NCBI RefSeq assembly: GCF_000340215.1 | Contig: NW_006921546.1 | Location: 775,787-839,786, forward strand | Direction of reading: 5' to 3' | Length of the DNA: 64,000 bases | Origin: Pseudocercospora fijiensis CIRAD86 | Lineage: Eukaryota > Ascomycota > Dothideomycetes > Mycosphaerellales > Mycosphaerellaceae | Shown here: positions 45,691 through 58,699 of the stretch, piece after piece | How positions within the stretch are numbered: the stretch's first letter is position 1 | Layout of the letters: each line of letters begins with the position of its first letter | Program-made: the position numbers and the translations under genes | Notes under the pieces: generated by a model | Database searches by the model: none | The model's input: the letters and a program-made list of their open reading frames with translations, nothing else | What the model was told of the DNA's origin: nothing

Positions 45691-48600
45691 ATTAGTATAA
45701 CCTATTATATACTAATACTATATACTAGTTATAAACTCGTCGCCTACTACTTTTGCTAAGATAGTAGTCTCTACGAATATCGAGGACTAGCTAAATAATA
45801 ACGAGCTACTAATTAAAGCCTTAAATAGCGGCAAAGACGTCCCTAAACATATTATACTAAACCTATATAGCATCGACAAGCCTCTTCTTACGTTAGTAAT
45901 AAAAAGGCTCCTTCCGTATCTAGAGAAATATTTTTTATTTAACTAGTCGAACGGGAAGTAGCTTCGCTAGCCCGTTAAGAGGCATTATAAGGAGGAGAAA
46001 GATATAGTATACGCTATTACTAGTAACCTTAACTATCCTACTAAACCTAGACATAGGCTATTAATACGCGAATAGTACTTTAAAGATCCTAAATAGGCTC
46101 CGAAGTAGTATATTAGGGGAATGCTTCTATAGGACAATACAAATAGTCCGAATAATAAAATTTAGAGGTCTATAGTCTACTTAGTATATCGCCTTATATA
46201 GAATGTTATAAGGGACAAGTTTACCCTACCGGCCGGTAATAATGCTAAAGAGGAAGACGTATCTAAGAGCGAGACTAATAGATTCCGATAAACTACGCCC
46301 TCTATATCTAAGCGTAGAGCAAGTTCTGCCTCTACTAGTAAGACTAGTAGAGCCGGTCGGGTATTTAAGAAGATAACGCTAGGAGATTTGTATAGTAGCA
46401 AGGATACTAATCTAGTAATATCCGACGCGCTACGCCCTATTAAGCCGGACCGGGCTAAGATTACGTTATAGTTTAGTATTATCGACTAGCGGTTACCTTT
46501 AATAGCAGACTACGAGGTATTTAGCTTAAATTAGTCTATCTTATAATCGAAGACTTCTAATAATATTAGTACAAAGGATTTGTTATAGCTCTAGCTCGTA
46601 CGAGAGTTATTACTATCGCCCGAATAGTAGAAGTACGAATTCTTCGTAGTAATCGATCTAGCTCGCGGCCCTAAAGGTCTTTCTAAATGCAAGACTAATC
46701 CGATATTCTACTCCCTAGCTATAGAGATATATAATAGCTTAGATACTAGGATTTCTACTAGACTCGATTTCCTTATCGGTAAAAATATAACGGACTATAC
46801 TAGGTTACCTTCTATATATCGTCGACCGTCCCTACTAAAGGCTTCTAGAACTATCGACCTAACTTAGTACGGTGCTTCTATAGCTAGCAATCCTACCGAA
46901 ATTGATATCGGTTAGAGTCCGTAGTCGCCTACGAAATTAGCTATTAAGTAAGCTAAGGACGACCGACTTACTTATAAGGATCGTACTAATTATAAGCGTT
47001 ATAAATAGGTTATCGCGGATAGATTCTAGAGGATATAGGAAGAGTAAGAGGTAGCCTAGTAGATAGCTACGCGAAAAGCTATAGCCGACGTTGCTACAGA
47101 TATAATAGCGATTTAGTAGGCTATCGATAAGGCAGTTAATAAGGTGCTCCGCGATAACGGTTATAATAGAAATACTGCTTTACTTCTAGTCGCCCTTAAC
47201 GATTTAGTTCGAACGGCCGTCCGTTCTATATAGCCCGATACGATAGAGTATACGGTAAAGGCCTATATTACTTCTACTTTGCCTAAGATATAGCTACCTT
47301 TAAATAGACTAGTACTATCCCTAGTACAACCTCCGGCGTAGACAAATACTAGTAATAATACTAAGGACGATAGAAAAATTAAATCGAGTAAAGCTAATAA
47401 TACTAATAGTAAGAAGGCTAGAGATATAATCGACTTAAAGCGAGATCGAATTCGCTAGAAATAGATCGAGTTGTTACCGAGTTAGATCGTATCGCTACTA
47501 GATCCGAATAAGCCCGAACTCGCTATACGACTACTAGGTACGTAAGTAGAAGTCTAAGCCGACCCTCTACCGATCTAGACGTTAGTAGATTTTGTAGATT
47601 AGATCTCGTCGGCGGTACCTAGCTAGTCGATAGATTTAGATATAGAAACCGACGTCGAGAAGCAGTTGTCTAGTAACGTATACTCCTACCTCGACGCTAA
47701 GAACTTTAAGTTAATATACGATTTTAGACTACTCGATCCTTCTTAGACTTCGCCGTATATAGGCGTTATTCCGCCTAATTAGAGATCGACTCGTCTATTA
47801 AAGTCTTACTAATTCTATATAATTACCTAGACGCTTCTAGCTTCTATTACTAGCGCGGACTTCTATATCGGCGGTATAGATATAGGTATAGGTAAGACGG
47901 TATATACGTTAGGGTACGTCGCTATAACCTCGATATAGTAGAGGGTATAGAGTAATAACGGGCTATTAACTACTAACGCCTATCCTTTTCGGCTATCTAA
48001 TTCGTCGCTTAACCTAGGACTTCGGCTAAATAAGAAAATTGCGTTCGATCTATAGGTATTAGCTAGCGGTATAAAGCCGGTTATCTGCCCTAGCGTTTAT
48101 ATTATCTATATTCCTAGACCCCGTAGTAGTTCGGTTTGCGAACTATAGAACGTATATAGTTTGGTTTCTTAGCGGTACCCCTCCGGTTTAGTTCCGGTTT
48201 AGTTTTTTACCCCGCTAGTCTAAGCCGGTTTCCGAGAATATCTAACTAAACTACGACGATATACGACGATATACAACGATATACAACGATATACGACGAT
48301 ATACGACGACCTCGGATCGGGTCTAGGGGCCCTATCTATACGATTGTATCTATGTTTCGGGCTATTTAGACGTGTTTTAGATTAGGTTTTTGTCCGTAGC
48401 CGGTATATAGCCGGCAAACCGGTCCGTATACCGGTTCCTTAGCAAACTAAACTAAACTAAACTAGAATTTCGGCTTAGTAAACTAAACTAAACTAACCCG
48501 GACTACTACGGGGTCTATATATTCCGAAGCAGCTAGCCGAAAACTAGATATATAAGATCGATAACTTTATACTACCTAGAGCTATATTCGTATATCTTAT

Positions 48601-48980
48601 AAAAGACTCTAGTAAGCTAACGAAAGATAAGAGACGCAATAGAGCTAGTCCGTAGAACTATAACTAGGTCGTATATATCGATAACGTTCTTTATCTCGAT
48701 TATATAGCGCTCCCGACTCGGCTAGAACTAGAATAGGTATTCGGTATAGAGGTTATAGATAAGTAGTAGTTAAAAAAAGGCGTCCCGGTACGCTTATTGC
48801 TTAAATACGAGGATATAGAAGTACCCCTTTGTCTATAGTACTATAAATAGATCGTCCTTACTACCTCGACTATAGTATCTAATATACTAGATTTTATAAT
48901 ATACGAACGAGCTAAGAAATAGAAGTCTTAGATATAGTCGGATAAATCTAATTCGAAACTACCGCTACTTCGTATACTAG
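45691..48980 (+). pseudogene. SNF2-family ATPase-like gene, interrupted and truncated
   Basis: One frame from about 45691 runs to 48114 and resumes in phase at 48526 after a MITE. The first ~700 codons are low-homology (NELLIKALNSGKDVPKHI; FFVVIDLARGPKGLSKCK; LDIETDVEKQLSSN). At about 47855-47930 comes DFYIGGIDIGIGKTVYTLGY, corresponding to the SNF2 Walker A region (ADEMGLGKT-QTL) with Met as Ile. Next, KPVICPSVYIIYIPKQLAEN spans the MITE junction and matches motif Ia (VCPSSVIHQWLAEI). Then ILPRAIFVYLIKDSSKL, and decay to 48980, where the 14.5-kb LTR element cuts it before the DEAH box. The host gene function is unknown; SNF2 proteins remodel or translocate along chromatin. Confidence 0.6.
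48115..48517. mobile_element. 403-bp non-autonomous hAT element (MITE)
   Basis: Terminal inverted repeats TAGACCCCGTAGTAGT (left 48115-48130; right is the complement, ending 48517) are flanked by a perfect 8-bp duplication TATATTCC (48107-48114 and 48518-48525). Subterminal TTAGTTTAGTTTAG blocks and GTAGCCGGTATATAGCCGGC near 48396 are shared with the terminus at 19726 and the H3-like gene region. No coding capacity. An 8-bp duplication with TAG ends fits hAT. Confidence 0.92.
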
Positions 48981-49368
48981 TATAGTAGGGAAACCCGGCT
49001 TAGTATAGGTGTATACACTTGTACCCTCTCTCCTTTTTTTTGTACCCCCGAATATATACAACTATCTTTATAATTAGAACATATATATACACTATATAAG
49101 GAGACATAGCTACGACAATATATAGCAAGAAAGACATAGGAAGTATACCTAATCTAGCTGCAATATAGCCCTCCCTACGGCTATTCTCTTCTCTTTAATA
49201 TTTATAACGCCTTCCCTTCGAAGTATATAATACTACGCCGACCCCTCGCAGTTACCTAAGAGACACTAAGTACTAGGCCTATAGTATACAGTTCCCTATA
49301 TATGTACTTCTACCTACGACCTACTCGTCCCGCCTATATTTTCTAGAGCCGAAGGTAGGGCTATCTTT
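48981..49368 (+). repeat. 5' LTR of the giant gypsy element
   Basis: About 388 bp. It shows the site, empty here, of the insertion present in the 3' LTR. Confidence 0.8.
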
Positions 49369-50163
49369 ATTTATTTAAAGGTACAGGTATATATATAGTT
49401 AAGAAGAAACGTTTATAGCCTTCGCCTAGAGCGAGGACTACACTACTAATGTAATACTACCGCTAAAAAGACCCTAGTAGTATCGAGACGTCTTACTACT
49501 AATAAACCGTTACCGACTTAAAGTAAAAGGAATACCGTTACCGACTTAAAGCAAAAGGAAATACTATTTACGAATGTTACGACTCCCTACTTGTCTATAG
49601 TAGGCGGGACCTTATAAGAAACGACCTATATAGAAAGAAACCTAAGAGCCCGCTATAAGAAACTAGAGATAGGGATACGAAGAACCCCGAAAAGTCGATA
49701 GCCCCCTATCCCTTCCGCTAATCGGCGCGAGCCTAACTTAAAACTTCCTTCCGGGCTATTACGACCCTTCCGTAGTACCGTAATCGGTATACTACGAGTT
49801 AATAGAAATTAATAGAGAGGAATAAAGGGGGCCTAGAACGGATATAGCGGGTATACTAGCTAGCTAGCTAGGTAACATTCGCCGCCCCCTTTATTCTATA
49901 TATATACGGACTACTGCCTACCCTCCCCTTGCTTCGAGGATACAGACGCGATACGTACTACAAAGTACGCTATAGCCCGTCTACGCTCCCTCTTTACCTT
50001 AAGTATACCTAGCAACCTATCTAATTTTATCGATACTATATCCTTCCTATTTATTCTAATCGTTTATCGTCTTCTATAAATTGTTTGTTCTATCGACGAG
50101 ATAAGCTCCTAATAAAACAATAATAACCCTACCCCGGCGGAGCCGCCTTTATAGGCCCCCTCT
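49369..50163 (+). other. Leader of the giant gypsy element
   Basis: Noncoding so far as I can see. Contains two tandem 28-bp units (TACCGTTACCGACTTAAAG core, near 49509 and 49537) and the first junction motif at 49849-49872. Confidence 0.45.
49849..49872 (+). promoter_or_regulatory. Junction motif, copy 1 (before ORF1)
   Basis: GGGTATAC followed by TAGCTAGCTAGCTAGG. Near-identical copies lie at 53518, 58571 and 62643. Confidence 0.8.
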
Positions 50164-53100
50164 AATGCCGGTACCTACCGAGACCTACCTCTAAACTTTA
50201 TTCGCAACTACCTCGATACTAACTCTAATACCGAGAGGACTACGGCCTCGGGAAGCGATAAGGATACTAGTATAGAAAATAGAGAAGCGGCTTAAAGAGG
50301 TACTACCTAGGAGGGCGGTACTTAAGAAGTTCCCTAGTAGCTTATCTAGGCAACCGGAGGGCTATCCCCTTAACTTCTCTAAGGTCTTCTTTAGGCCTTC
50401 TTAGACTTAAAGCCGTAGATGCCCCTCCTAGGGACCGTTAAGAACCCCCTCTTTACTAGAGAAAACGCTACTAACTTTATTAAAAGGTTTTCTACTATTC
50501 TTAAGCGATACTATCTAAGGGCTAAAACGGCTACTACGGTAAAGCTCCTTATAGCTAATTGTAAAGCTAGTATCCGACCCCGAGTTGCTCGGCTCCTAGG
50601 TAGTAAGCCTCTTACGTAGGAAGCCTTCTTAAAGAAGTTTAAGCGCGAGTTTACTAACTAGGATATCGCGGTTCGGCTAAACTCCCGCGAATACCTTAAA
50701 TAGCTATATACTAGACAAACGGCTAAGAGTAATGCCCTTCGCTTTTGTTAGGACTTCTATAGTATCGCTAAAGGGATACCGAGGAGGCTTCTTAATAATG
50801 TTACGAGGAGCCGTCTATTTCTAAAGGGCTTAGGAGGCTCTATGCCTACTATTATATCTCGGATCTACGAAAAATGTAGCATCTACCCTTACGATAAGGA
50901 ATCCTATACCGACTTCGAATAGATTTATCGTACTAGGTACGACCTAGCTCGTAGCCGATAGGGCTTCTCGCTCCTTACTAGTAACGATAGTAGCTATTAA
51001 AAAGAGCTACGAGAGACAGTTAAGAAAAGAATGCTAAGTATACGCCCTACCCTAGATATCTAGCGATAGGGGGTAGCCCTTAAGCTAGTTACGGACCCCG
51101 GTATCGACGACCTTATTAAGTAGTTCTAAGACCTAAAACTTTACGTCCTCTCCCGAGATAATTAGAAGGGCCCTACTATAGGTCCGGTTAATACTAATAC
51201 CGATTCGTATACCCTATAGCGCCTCTATCCCCTCTAGAGCGATAATACCCCTACAACTTAGATATATAATAACTAGTTTGTATAAGGGCTAACTATAGAT
51301 GCCTTTACTTTTTAATCTATCCCTAGTATAGAGGGTCGCTATTACTATTACGGAGCTAAAGGCTACCTTCGTCTAAACTGCGGGCCCTACCGGTATATAT
51401 AAGACTAAGGGTTCTACTATATTCGAGACCGTACGTAGTACTTCGGGCCCCTAGGTACACTATACGCTACCCTATTCCGCTTCCGTAATAGTCCTACCCT
51501 CCTAAAGCTCGCTATTATACTTCCTCTCTTCGAGGCCTATTACTAGTAGGAGATTGTTTTCCTACCTAAATTTAGAATAGAAGCCCTTCGAAAATAATTT
51601 AACTATCCTTCTTAGCAACTAAGGCGAACTATAGCCCCTAGTACTATAGCTTAACTAGGCCCTCGAGTTCTAACTCCTCGAGCCCTAGCTCCGATAATTC
51701 CTTCTACTCTTCCCCCTCTACCTTTAAGGTCTCCGGGAAATCCCTATAGAGGGATCGCTTTAAACGATGCTCGAAACGGCCTTCCTACCCCTACTACTAC
51801 CCCTACTACTACTAGGCGGGTTATACTATACTAAAGGCCCTACGATCTAGGTATAGTCGAGGAGGCCGATAAAGAGCTAGATTTTAGCGACTACGAGGCG
51901 GCTATAGTTATAGATACCCTTGCCTATACTCGTAGCTAGGATGCACCGCTTAGGAATAGACTTCCCGTTACCGCTATTGCCGACGTAAATCGGATCCGGA
52001 AAGCTACTACTAAGTAGAAAGGTACTACGAAGACTAAGGGCATTTGTAACGTAGTTTAAGGGCTTAGCGTTCGCGAGGTAGAAGAAGCAATTCGTAAACA
52101 AACCTAGCCTCGAAGAACTACTTAAAGGTCCCCGAGCCTACTACCTCTAAGAGTAAGAACCTAGTCTAAGGAAACGGTTAGTCGTAAAACCCCTACTACT
52201 AGCCCTTCTAGTACTTATAGGCAGCCTACTACTAAATCTTTAAATAGTAACGCTAGCCTACCTAAGGATAGTAACCTAGAAATAGACGACGCACTACCGC
52301 TAAACCCGAAGCCTACCGCTAAGGAACTATCGAAAGGAGTAAACCCCCCGAGCCGGTAGAGGGCTATATGTAAGGAGCCTAAGACGACTAATATTATAAA
52401 GAATCTTTAGAAGCATTATAAGGACCCCGATTTTTAGGTAAAGAAATTCCTTAGTAGGAATAGTATATAGCTTAGCAATGCTAAGGCCCTTGCCTATATT
52501 CCGGAATGTTAAAAGCTCGTAGCTCGCTAGCCGAACAATAACGCTCTTACTATAAGAATCCGGGAGCTAGAAAAGGATAAAACCGATAAGATTCCCTACT
52601 AGATTATAGAGATAGCAGGCAGAGTAGCTACCTTAGCTGCTAGGAGAACTAGACCTAGGAAACCTAAGAATTACCCTATTCTAGTCCTTACCTCCGCCCG
52701 GGAATTCTTTACTAGCCTCGACGAGGAAGAAGGCTAGGAGGAATACGAGGCCGCTAATAAAGAGGTTGTCCGGGACCCTAATTCGATTAGCCGGAGAAAC
52801 AGACTTAACTACTACGTAGTATAAGTTATTTCGTCCGGGGTAGATACTCTACCTAACGAGATGCTCTATATCGACCCTAGCTAGATTCGCCTCTTATTAG
52901 TCGACGATAACTTCGCCCTTGTTCCTAGCCCGTATATTACTATTACTATTAATAGGTGCCTTAAGATCCGCGCTCTTATTAATAAAGGCTCCGAGGGGAA
53001 TATACTAAACGCGAAGTTCCTATAGCGAGCTAGCCTTACTCTTTTAAAAGGTCTTATTCTAAATATATAAGGAGCTAGAGGAAGAGCTAAATTTATCGGT

Positions 53101-53517
53101 ATTAGCACTTCCGTTCCTGTCTCTACCTTTAATACCGAGTATAAAACCGACTTCCTTATTATACCCCTAGGGGATAACGACCTCCCTATTATTCTTAGTC
53201 GCCTATAGGCTTGTAAGAACCGCCTTATCGCTCGAAATATAGACGACGGCTCCTAGGAAGGAACTATTTCTACGCGTAGGGGCCGCTCTACTACCTTTAC
53301 TACCCTTACTAGCTCTAAGAATTGTATCCTACTTAAGGAGCTCCTTAGTCGTAATAATACCTAGTAGTTAAAAAACTAGGTAGCGGATAAGAAACTAGCG
53401 TCGAGTCCGCCCCTTTTTCGAAACCGCTAGGTAGGGATATTATACGTACCGTTGCGACCTATTGTTTAATAAGAAATGTTATTATAGGGTTGTATAGCAA
53501 AACGGATAGTAACCCTA
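50164..53517 (+). pseudogene. ORF1 of giant gypsy: Gag and retropepsin
   Basis: The frame is continuous apart from RIP stops, from GTYRDLPLNFIRNYLDTN (about 50170) through MPLLGTVKNPLFTREN (50419) and FLKKFKREFTN. A Cys-containing RYYYYGAKGYLRLNCGPY near 51335 may be a zinc knuckle with Cys/His mutated to Tyr. A Pro/Thr/Ser-rich middle (51.7-52.4 kb) is followed by a retropepsin-like domain at about 52950-53220: IRALINKGSEGNILNAKFL (catalytic Asp probably Asn), FLIIPLGDNDLPIILSRL. No intact start Met is visible. Total about 1,100 codons, large for Gag-PR. Confidence 0.65.
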
Positions 53518-53542
53518 GGGTATGCTAGCTAGCTAGCTAGGG
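53518..53542 (+). promoter_or_regulatory. Junction motif, copy 2 (between ORF1 and ORF2)
   Basis: GGGTATGC followed by TAGCTAGCTAGCTAGG, at the end of ORF1; a C-rich stretch follows (GGCCCGCCCCCACTCC, from about 53565). Confidence 0.8.
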
Positions 53543-53699
53543 TATATTAATTAGTCCGGTAGTCGGCCCGCCCCCACTCCTACTATCTTTTCCGACCTCG
53601 CTTAGACTAGCCCCGGCTTGTCCTAGTATTCCCGGTAGCCCCGGCATTCCCGCGTCCCCGTAATTGCCCTCTAGTAGTACCCTATATAAAAGCCGCCTA

Positions 53700-56600
53700 G
53701 CTAGGCACTCTATCTAGGAGCGGGTATACGACGACGTACCGGTCCTAGCTATATAATGCTAGTCCTTTCTCGAAGATCCTTCCTAGCTATGCCTAACGAT
53801 TAGCCTTACCCGGCTCGGGTATACGGAGGCGATTCTCGAGCCTATAACTTGTAACGACTAGGCGATAATCCTTTAATAGTCGGAGGCGAACAGATTTTGT
53901 AACTAGTATAAGCGGCACTATAGGTTTTAGAGCTTTCGAAGGTTCCCTACCTAGCTACTATCTATTAAGAAAATGCTTAAGGAAGATTCGGATACTAGCT
54001 ATACGGTCGGAGTTTATAGTATATATAAGAAAAAGGTAGACAAAGTAAGACCTATAGAAGCTAGTACTACGATAACCGGGAGTGTAACGACCGGTAGTAA
54101 CCCTTACTAGAAAAAGAAACGGCTTACTCGAGAAGCGTTGCTTCCGCCTAGAACCGGGCTATATAACTAGAAGTACCTAATTAAGAAGTTCTTAGATATA
54201 CTACGCGGCTCGCGCCTAACTAAGGAAAGGAAAGTAAAGCTTCTTATTAGAATAGAACTTCTCCCTAAGGAGCTAGATCTATTCTACGAAATACTTTATA
54301 ATAGGGAGAAAGCCTTTACCTAGAGCTTTACCGAAATTAGAAGGGTCGACGCGGATATAGTATCTCCCTAACGGATCCGAATAATTCCTTATAAACCCTA
54401 GAGAAAACTAACCTTCCGCCTCTAGCCTAGCCTAGTAAACATTGTAGAAGAAATAATCCGAGAGCGAATTGCGAATAGGGTACTTAAGGTTAGCGAAGGA
54501 GTATACCGGAACCTATAGTTCTTAGTCTAAAAGAAAGGAACTAAGAAATATCGCCTAATTAACGCTACTATAGAGCTAAACCGCTATATAATATAGGACG
54601 GAAACCTTCCTCCTAATACTAATAGCTTTACCGAGGATTTTGCTAACTATACTATCTCGTTCCTAATCGATTTCTTTTCTAGATACGACTAAGTCCCGCT
54701 TTACGAGGCCGATCGAGATATAACTGCCTTTAACATCCCGCTTAGCCTTATACGAATAACTACCCTTCCGTAAGGAGTAACAAACTCCGTTGCCTAGTTT
54801 GTCCGAGTAGTAACAAGAATCCTTTTTAACTATATTTCCTACCGTACGAGGCCGTTTATCGACGATATTAGTATTAAGGGCCCGAAGACCCGATATAATA
54901 ATAAAGAGGTCGAACCTAGCCTAAGAAGGTTCGTTACTAAGCATATTTAATAGATAGATAGTGTTCTTATAGATATTAAGCATACTAGGTATACTATTTT
55001 AGGTCTGAAATCTTAGTTCCTCTATAAAAAGCTAAAATGTATCGGCTACGTTATTAATATTTCCGGAAGACACCCTAATATAGAGAAAGTTGCAAAGATT
55101 GTCGCATAGCTAGTACCTAAGAACTACTCTAGCGTAAGGGCCTTCCTTAGGGTTTATATCTACTACTATATCTAGATCGAGGGCTTCGTAATAATAGTAA
55201 GACTACTCTTCTACCTCCTAAAGGCCGATATCGAATTCTTATAGGGACCGGATTAGTAAGTCGCTATAGATACCTTAAAGGCTACGCTAACTACTACCCC
55301 TACTCTTATCTCGATCGATTATACTAAGGGTGCTAGGTTAATTGTCCTTCTATTAGACGCAAGTAGATCCGGATATAGTAGTAGCCTAAACTAGTACGAA
55401 AGGGACAATATAAAGAAGCGTTACCCTACTCGGTACGAAAGCGGTCTTTAGACCGAAAGTAAAGCCCGATATAATACTAGCAAACGAGAGTGCCTTACCG
55501 TACTTAAACTACTAAAGAAGTTTAAAAAGTATCTCGTTAGGTAGTACTTTCGGATCGAAATCGATACTACTACCCTTGTCTACTAGCTTAATAAATCCGC
55601 CTCGGACCTCCTTAACTCGGTAATAGCTCGCTAGGTAGCCTAGATCCGACTATTCGACTTCGAAGTTAAGTATATCCCCGGGCAGAAGCACTCTACGGCT
55701 AATAGTCTATCCCGTCGTAACCCTACTAAAGAAGATATCGTCGAACGAGATAACTAAATCGACGACGATAATATAATCGATAACGACTTCTTTTATAGTA
55801 TAGTATAGACTAAGCCTATCGATCCCTTAGCTAAGTCTAGCTTCCTTAACGAGAACGAATATTAGTCTCGAGAATCGCTTCTTATCGGATACTTTAAGTC
55901 GACCCTTCGCTTTCTATAAGGCATCTCTCGAAGCGAAGCCCGAAGGGTTCGACGTGCTACCTAGAAGTATATTATTAAGGATCGGCTCCTTTTCTACTAG
56001 CGTTATCCGAATTGTCCCCTTTAACGAGTAATTAATAGCGAAAAGGCTAGGGAGGAAATTATCTAATTACTTTACGAGGATTATAGCTATAAAGGCCGGG
56101 AGGTAGTATACTATCTAGCCTCGAAAAGGTACTTCTAGTATAGGATGTAGTCCTAAATCGCTATATAGGTTCGGTCCTATCGTATATACCGGATACGAGA
56201 GGGATATAAGATTGCTAGGACGCTTTACCCTACCTATATTCGAGTTATTAGCCGTCGCTAGGTTGCCGATATACTTTATATCGACAATAAGGGGTCTATT
56301 GCCTTAGCGCGTAAGGTTGTTAGCGGCTAGGTAGAGGGGAGGATATTTAACTACTCGGGCAAGTCGGTTAGCGTATACTAAATAGCTAAGTTCCTATACG
56401 AAGAGGTCTATTACCGATATAGCTGTCCGGATAAATTCGTTATAGATAACGGATCTAAGAATCGGAAGGACACTAAGGAATTGCTTAAGCGAATAGCTAC
56501 GTACTAGATACGGATTTCCCTATACTACCTAAAGGTAAATAGTTAAATCGAAGTTAGAAACCGACCTATCCTAGCTACCCTTTCTAAACTAACGAACGGT

Positions 56601-58560
56601 ACTATAAAGGGTTAGAGAAAACACGTCCTACCTATCCTATAGGCCGACCGAACGATATACCGACGAACAACTAGAAAAACGCCTACGGAAGTTATATATA
56701 GAGGGGCCGACGTTATCCTTCCTATCGAGAATACCTACCGAACCTTCTAAAAAGTCGACTAGGATACTATACGCGATACTGCCTCGTTACTTATATACTA
56801 TACTTAGCAACTAGTATATATACCTAACGATAATAAAGAGGCGACCCTTCGGCTAAAGAGGACTCGCGAGGAGAATGCTCGCTAGTACGACGAAAAGGGA
56901 GTAGTATCTAACGCTCCCCTTAAGATTAGATCCCTTATACTTATTACTAGGAGCGAAATCGAGTACTCGAGGTCTAGCAAGCTTGCCTTTCGCTAGAAGG
57001 GCCCCTTTCGTATTACGGGGATTACTACCTCTAGGACCTCGTACTACCTTATAGAACTTAATAGGGCTAATCTAGCTATTACCTTTCTACGCGATCGACT
57101 AACGGAAGTACCTCTATTCCGACCTAACCGGATCTCGGGTAAAAACGCTACTACGACGGACAACGAACCTATTAATAAAGAAGTCGAGGCAGATAGAGAT
57201 AGCTAGTCTAAGTCCTCCGAGTCTAGGGACGATAGCTAATCTAATGCTAAGTCCGGTAAAGAAAGGGATATAGACGTCTATACGATTATATCCCTTCCTA
57301 GGGAGGAGTAAAGGCGAGCCTTTTAAGCCTATACTATAGCTATATACCGAGTCGACCCTAAAGTTAATCCTATCTCTTAGATTAACAACCTAATACGAGA
57401 CCTTCTTAGCGTACCCCTTATAGAAGATTATTCGAATAACTGTCTCTTCTTTAATAGCTCGACCGAACCTAATAGTTTTCTAGCTTTTAATTACCTAGCC
57501 CTATTTACCTAGGGAGGGGTAACCTAGCCTTTAGCTTAATACTATAGATTCGGCTAGATAGCAATTCTATATAGAAGGTAGGACCTATACGAACAAGCCT
57601 ACTACGTTAGCGCTCTTCCGAGGCTTACCTAGGACCCTAGCTTTCGACTAGTACTATAGCGAGACCCTAGCTAGTAGACGACCTAGAGAGTCTAGGTCTA
57701 CGACGAGATAAATATATTAAAGTTCGAATACAACCTATATCTCCTTAAGGCCCTAGTAGAGACTAGCCTTACTGCCCTAGTATATACTAACCTATATAGG
57801 CGGCGAGGCATTAGATTTCTCGCCTAGGAGGCTATAGACAACGTTGCGAACTAGGGAGACAACGAATATAGGCTGTCCTTAATAAGAATACGAGACAGGC
57901 TTCGGCTTACCTAGATCGAATAGGAGGAGCTCTGCTATACCGCTAACTCTAAGGGCCTAGGCTTAAACCCCGGAGCTTTTAACGAACCCTTAGAAGCGGA
58001 GTAGGCTATAGAATGCAACGAAAATAGACTACTACTACCTTAGTAGGCCCGATAAACCTATAACTACTCGCGTATAGCCTCCCTTTTGCTCCTATTTACT
58101 CGCCTTATACCGAATTTTTTACTCGCTAGTACCCTTATTCGCGTATTTAAACGGATTATCGACGTATACTAGGATCGATTGTCCCTTTATATATTAGTAG
58201 CCGGATAGAGTACTACTACTAGAGCCTTATCGTTGCTTCTTTTCCTTTATACTACTACCGACGAGGGTAGGGGCTTTAGTAAGGAGCCCCTATCCTTAAT
58301 AATATCCCTAGACCTGCTCCCTAGGGTAGTCTAAGTACTAGCCTACCCGCGGAGCGAGTAAATAATTTTAACTCGGTAAAAGGGGACCTACTAGAAGCTC
58401 TACGTTACGCCTAGCTTACTAAAACCGAAGCCTACCCTACGGAGTAAGCCTAGGAAAACCTTACCTAACCTTAAAGATTTCCTTTATTTAAAAACCTTTC
58501 CTTTGTATTATTTCTATAGCCTACGCCGGCCGATATATCGAGATTTCTAAGAATCCCGGG
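53700..58560 (+). pseudogene. ORF2 of giant gypsy: RT, RNase H, integrase
   Basis: RT: YKP(Q)RKLTFRLQPSLVNIVE near 54400, a YDQVPLYEADRDITAF segment near 54690, ITTLPQGVTNSVAQFVR near 54760, and FIDDISIKGPKTRYN near 54850, where the FIDD box is intact. RNase H: LIVLLLDASRSGYSSSL near 55340 and LFDFEVKYIPGQKHSTANSL near 55650. Integrase: VADILYIDNKGSIALA near 56260, PDKFVIDNGSKNRKDTKELL near 56430, and LKVNS(Q)IEVRNRPI (catalytic Glu) near 56535. A ~450-residue C-terminal extension continues to 58560 without a chromodomain. The TTLPQG-TNSVAQFVR type RT marks a gypsy lineage distinct from the two chromoviruses. Confidence 0.83.
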
Positions 58561-58570
58561 AGCTCCCGCC

Positions 58571-58592
58571 TATAGTAGCTAGCTAGCTAGGA
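58571..58592 (+). promoter_or_regulatory. Junction motif, copy 3 (between ORF2 and ORF3)
   Basis: CCTATAG followed by TAGCTAGCTAGCTAGG then ATATATT; the downstream context (ACTACTACTACCCC) is C-rich as at copy 2. Confidence 0.8.
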
Positions 58593-58699
58593 TATATTAC
58601 GACTACTACTACTACCCCTATACTACCCGGAGGAGCCCTTATAACTATACCTTAATGCGGTAGGGGTTGAAGCGGAGGGGTTAGTACGTTATATAATGC

